Below, piece by piece: positions 19,415 to 19,554 of a stretch of DNA of 19,554 bases. Made by a program: the position numbers and the translations under genes. The notes beneath the pieces are model-generated. The model was not told the DNA's origin and ran no database searches. It saw nothing but the letters and a program-made list of their open reading frames with translations. Positions within the stretch are counted from its first letter, which is position 1. The number at the start of each line of letters is the position of its first letter. Source of the DNA: an uncultured Collinsella sp. (GTDB taxonomy: Bacteria; Actinomycetota; Coriobacteriia; Coriobacteriales; Coriobacteriaceae); contig CALJDJ010000084.1 in assembly GCA_938023705.1 (NCBI GenBank), positions 1-19,554 of the forward strand. The letters run 5' to 3'.

Positions 19415-19554
19415 CATTCTTGCCCCTTTGGGACGGCTTCTTGTTGGGGCGTGTCTGCCCCAAACCCTGCTAGGAACGAGTACAGCAAACTGGAATTTTA
19501 AATTAGTCTTTGCAAATAACCTTTGAACCTTCACCATCAATTACAATTCCCTGA
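19415..19554. other. Unassigned AT-richer stretch beyond the IS remnant
   Basis: This segment changes composition: 19480-19554 is clearly richer in A and T than the rest of the window. It contains a 7-bp hairpin, TTGGGGC/GCCCCAA, at 19444-19463. On the minus strand, bases 19553-19503 could encode the final residues QGIVIDGEGSKVICKD of a gene lying beyond the window edge. That is too short to identify. It may be foreign DNA belonging to the same damaged element. Confidence 0.3.

Noticed and set aside
19444..19463. TTGGGGC/GCCCCAA hairpin as a terminator
   Set aside because: No T tract follows on either strand; recorded only as a hairpin.
18914..19540. A single 208-codon minus-strand gene covering the whole mobile-element region
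   Set aside because: Its first half is merely antisense to the IS3 transposase fragment and IS end; only the last ~70 codons look like real protein, so it is a composite of debris.
1..19554. CRISPR array, tRNA, rRNA or SRP RNA gene
   Set aside because: No regularly spaced repeats, no cloverleaf-like segment and no 4.5S RNA-like hairpin were recognised by eye on either strand.

Overview
The window looks like chromosomal DNA from a high-GC Gram-positive bacterium of the class Coriobacteriia, most probably Collinsella or a close relative. This is an inference from three things. The first is the protein sequences and strong GC3 codon use. The second is the actinobacterial neighbourhood of a SepIVA-like coiled-coil gene, DUF177, rnc, smc and ftsY. 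The third is frequent GTG/TTG starts. No rRNA or tRNA was found to settle the identity.

Positions 1-10900 are a dense plus-strand housekeeping block: the 3' end of recG, then rsmD, coaD, a SepIVA/DivIVA-like coiled-coil gene, DUF177 (yceD), rpmF (59 codons), plsX, acpP, rnc, smc, ftsY and ffh. It joins rRNA and ribosome maturation (RsmD, YceD, L32, RNase III), CoA, phospholipid and acyl-carrier metabolism (CoaD, PlsX, ACP), chromosome organisation (SMC) and membrane protein targeting (FtsY, Ffh). Many genes overlap or abut, so they are probably translationally coupled. Promoter-like extended -10 boxes precede the coiled-coil gene and rpmF, and weaker -10 candidates precede plsX and acpP. A strong terminator follows rpmF and another follows ffh.

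Positions 11002-11850 hold the most unusual gene. On the minus strand, a DUF134 (UPF0251) helix-turn-helix domain is fused to a NifX/NifB-type iron-molybdenum-cofactor-binding domain, with a His/Cys-rich tail. Two copies of a CTGACATATGTCAG-type palindrome, 53 bp apart, flank its putative promoter. A textbook Shine-Dalgarno and ATG lie inside the gene at the domain junction. I infer an autoregulated metal or metal-cluster sensor that might also be made as a short form.

Positions 11983-15858 hold thyA-folA (dTMP/folate cycle; the ThyA is of the Bacillus/phage-like type), a SpoU-type RNA 2'-O-methyltransferase and a MATE efflux pump. The 85-bp gap to the convergent corrinoid adenosyltransferase gene is almost entirely a long imperfect inverted repeat. 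The adenosyltransferase gene and ftsH are divergent and share a short intergenic region with overlapping candidate -10 boxes. A strong hairpin terminator follows ftsH, and a TudS-type DUF523 gene follows that.

Positions 18955-19554 are mobile-element debris. They contain an antisense C-terminal piece of a serine recombinase starting right at the DUF523 gene's stop codon, a truncated 3' end of an IS3-family transposase with its likely terminal repeat, and an AT-richer edge whose origin I cannot assign.
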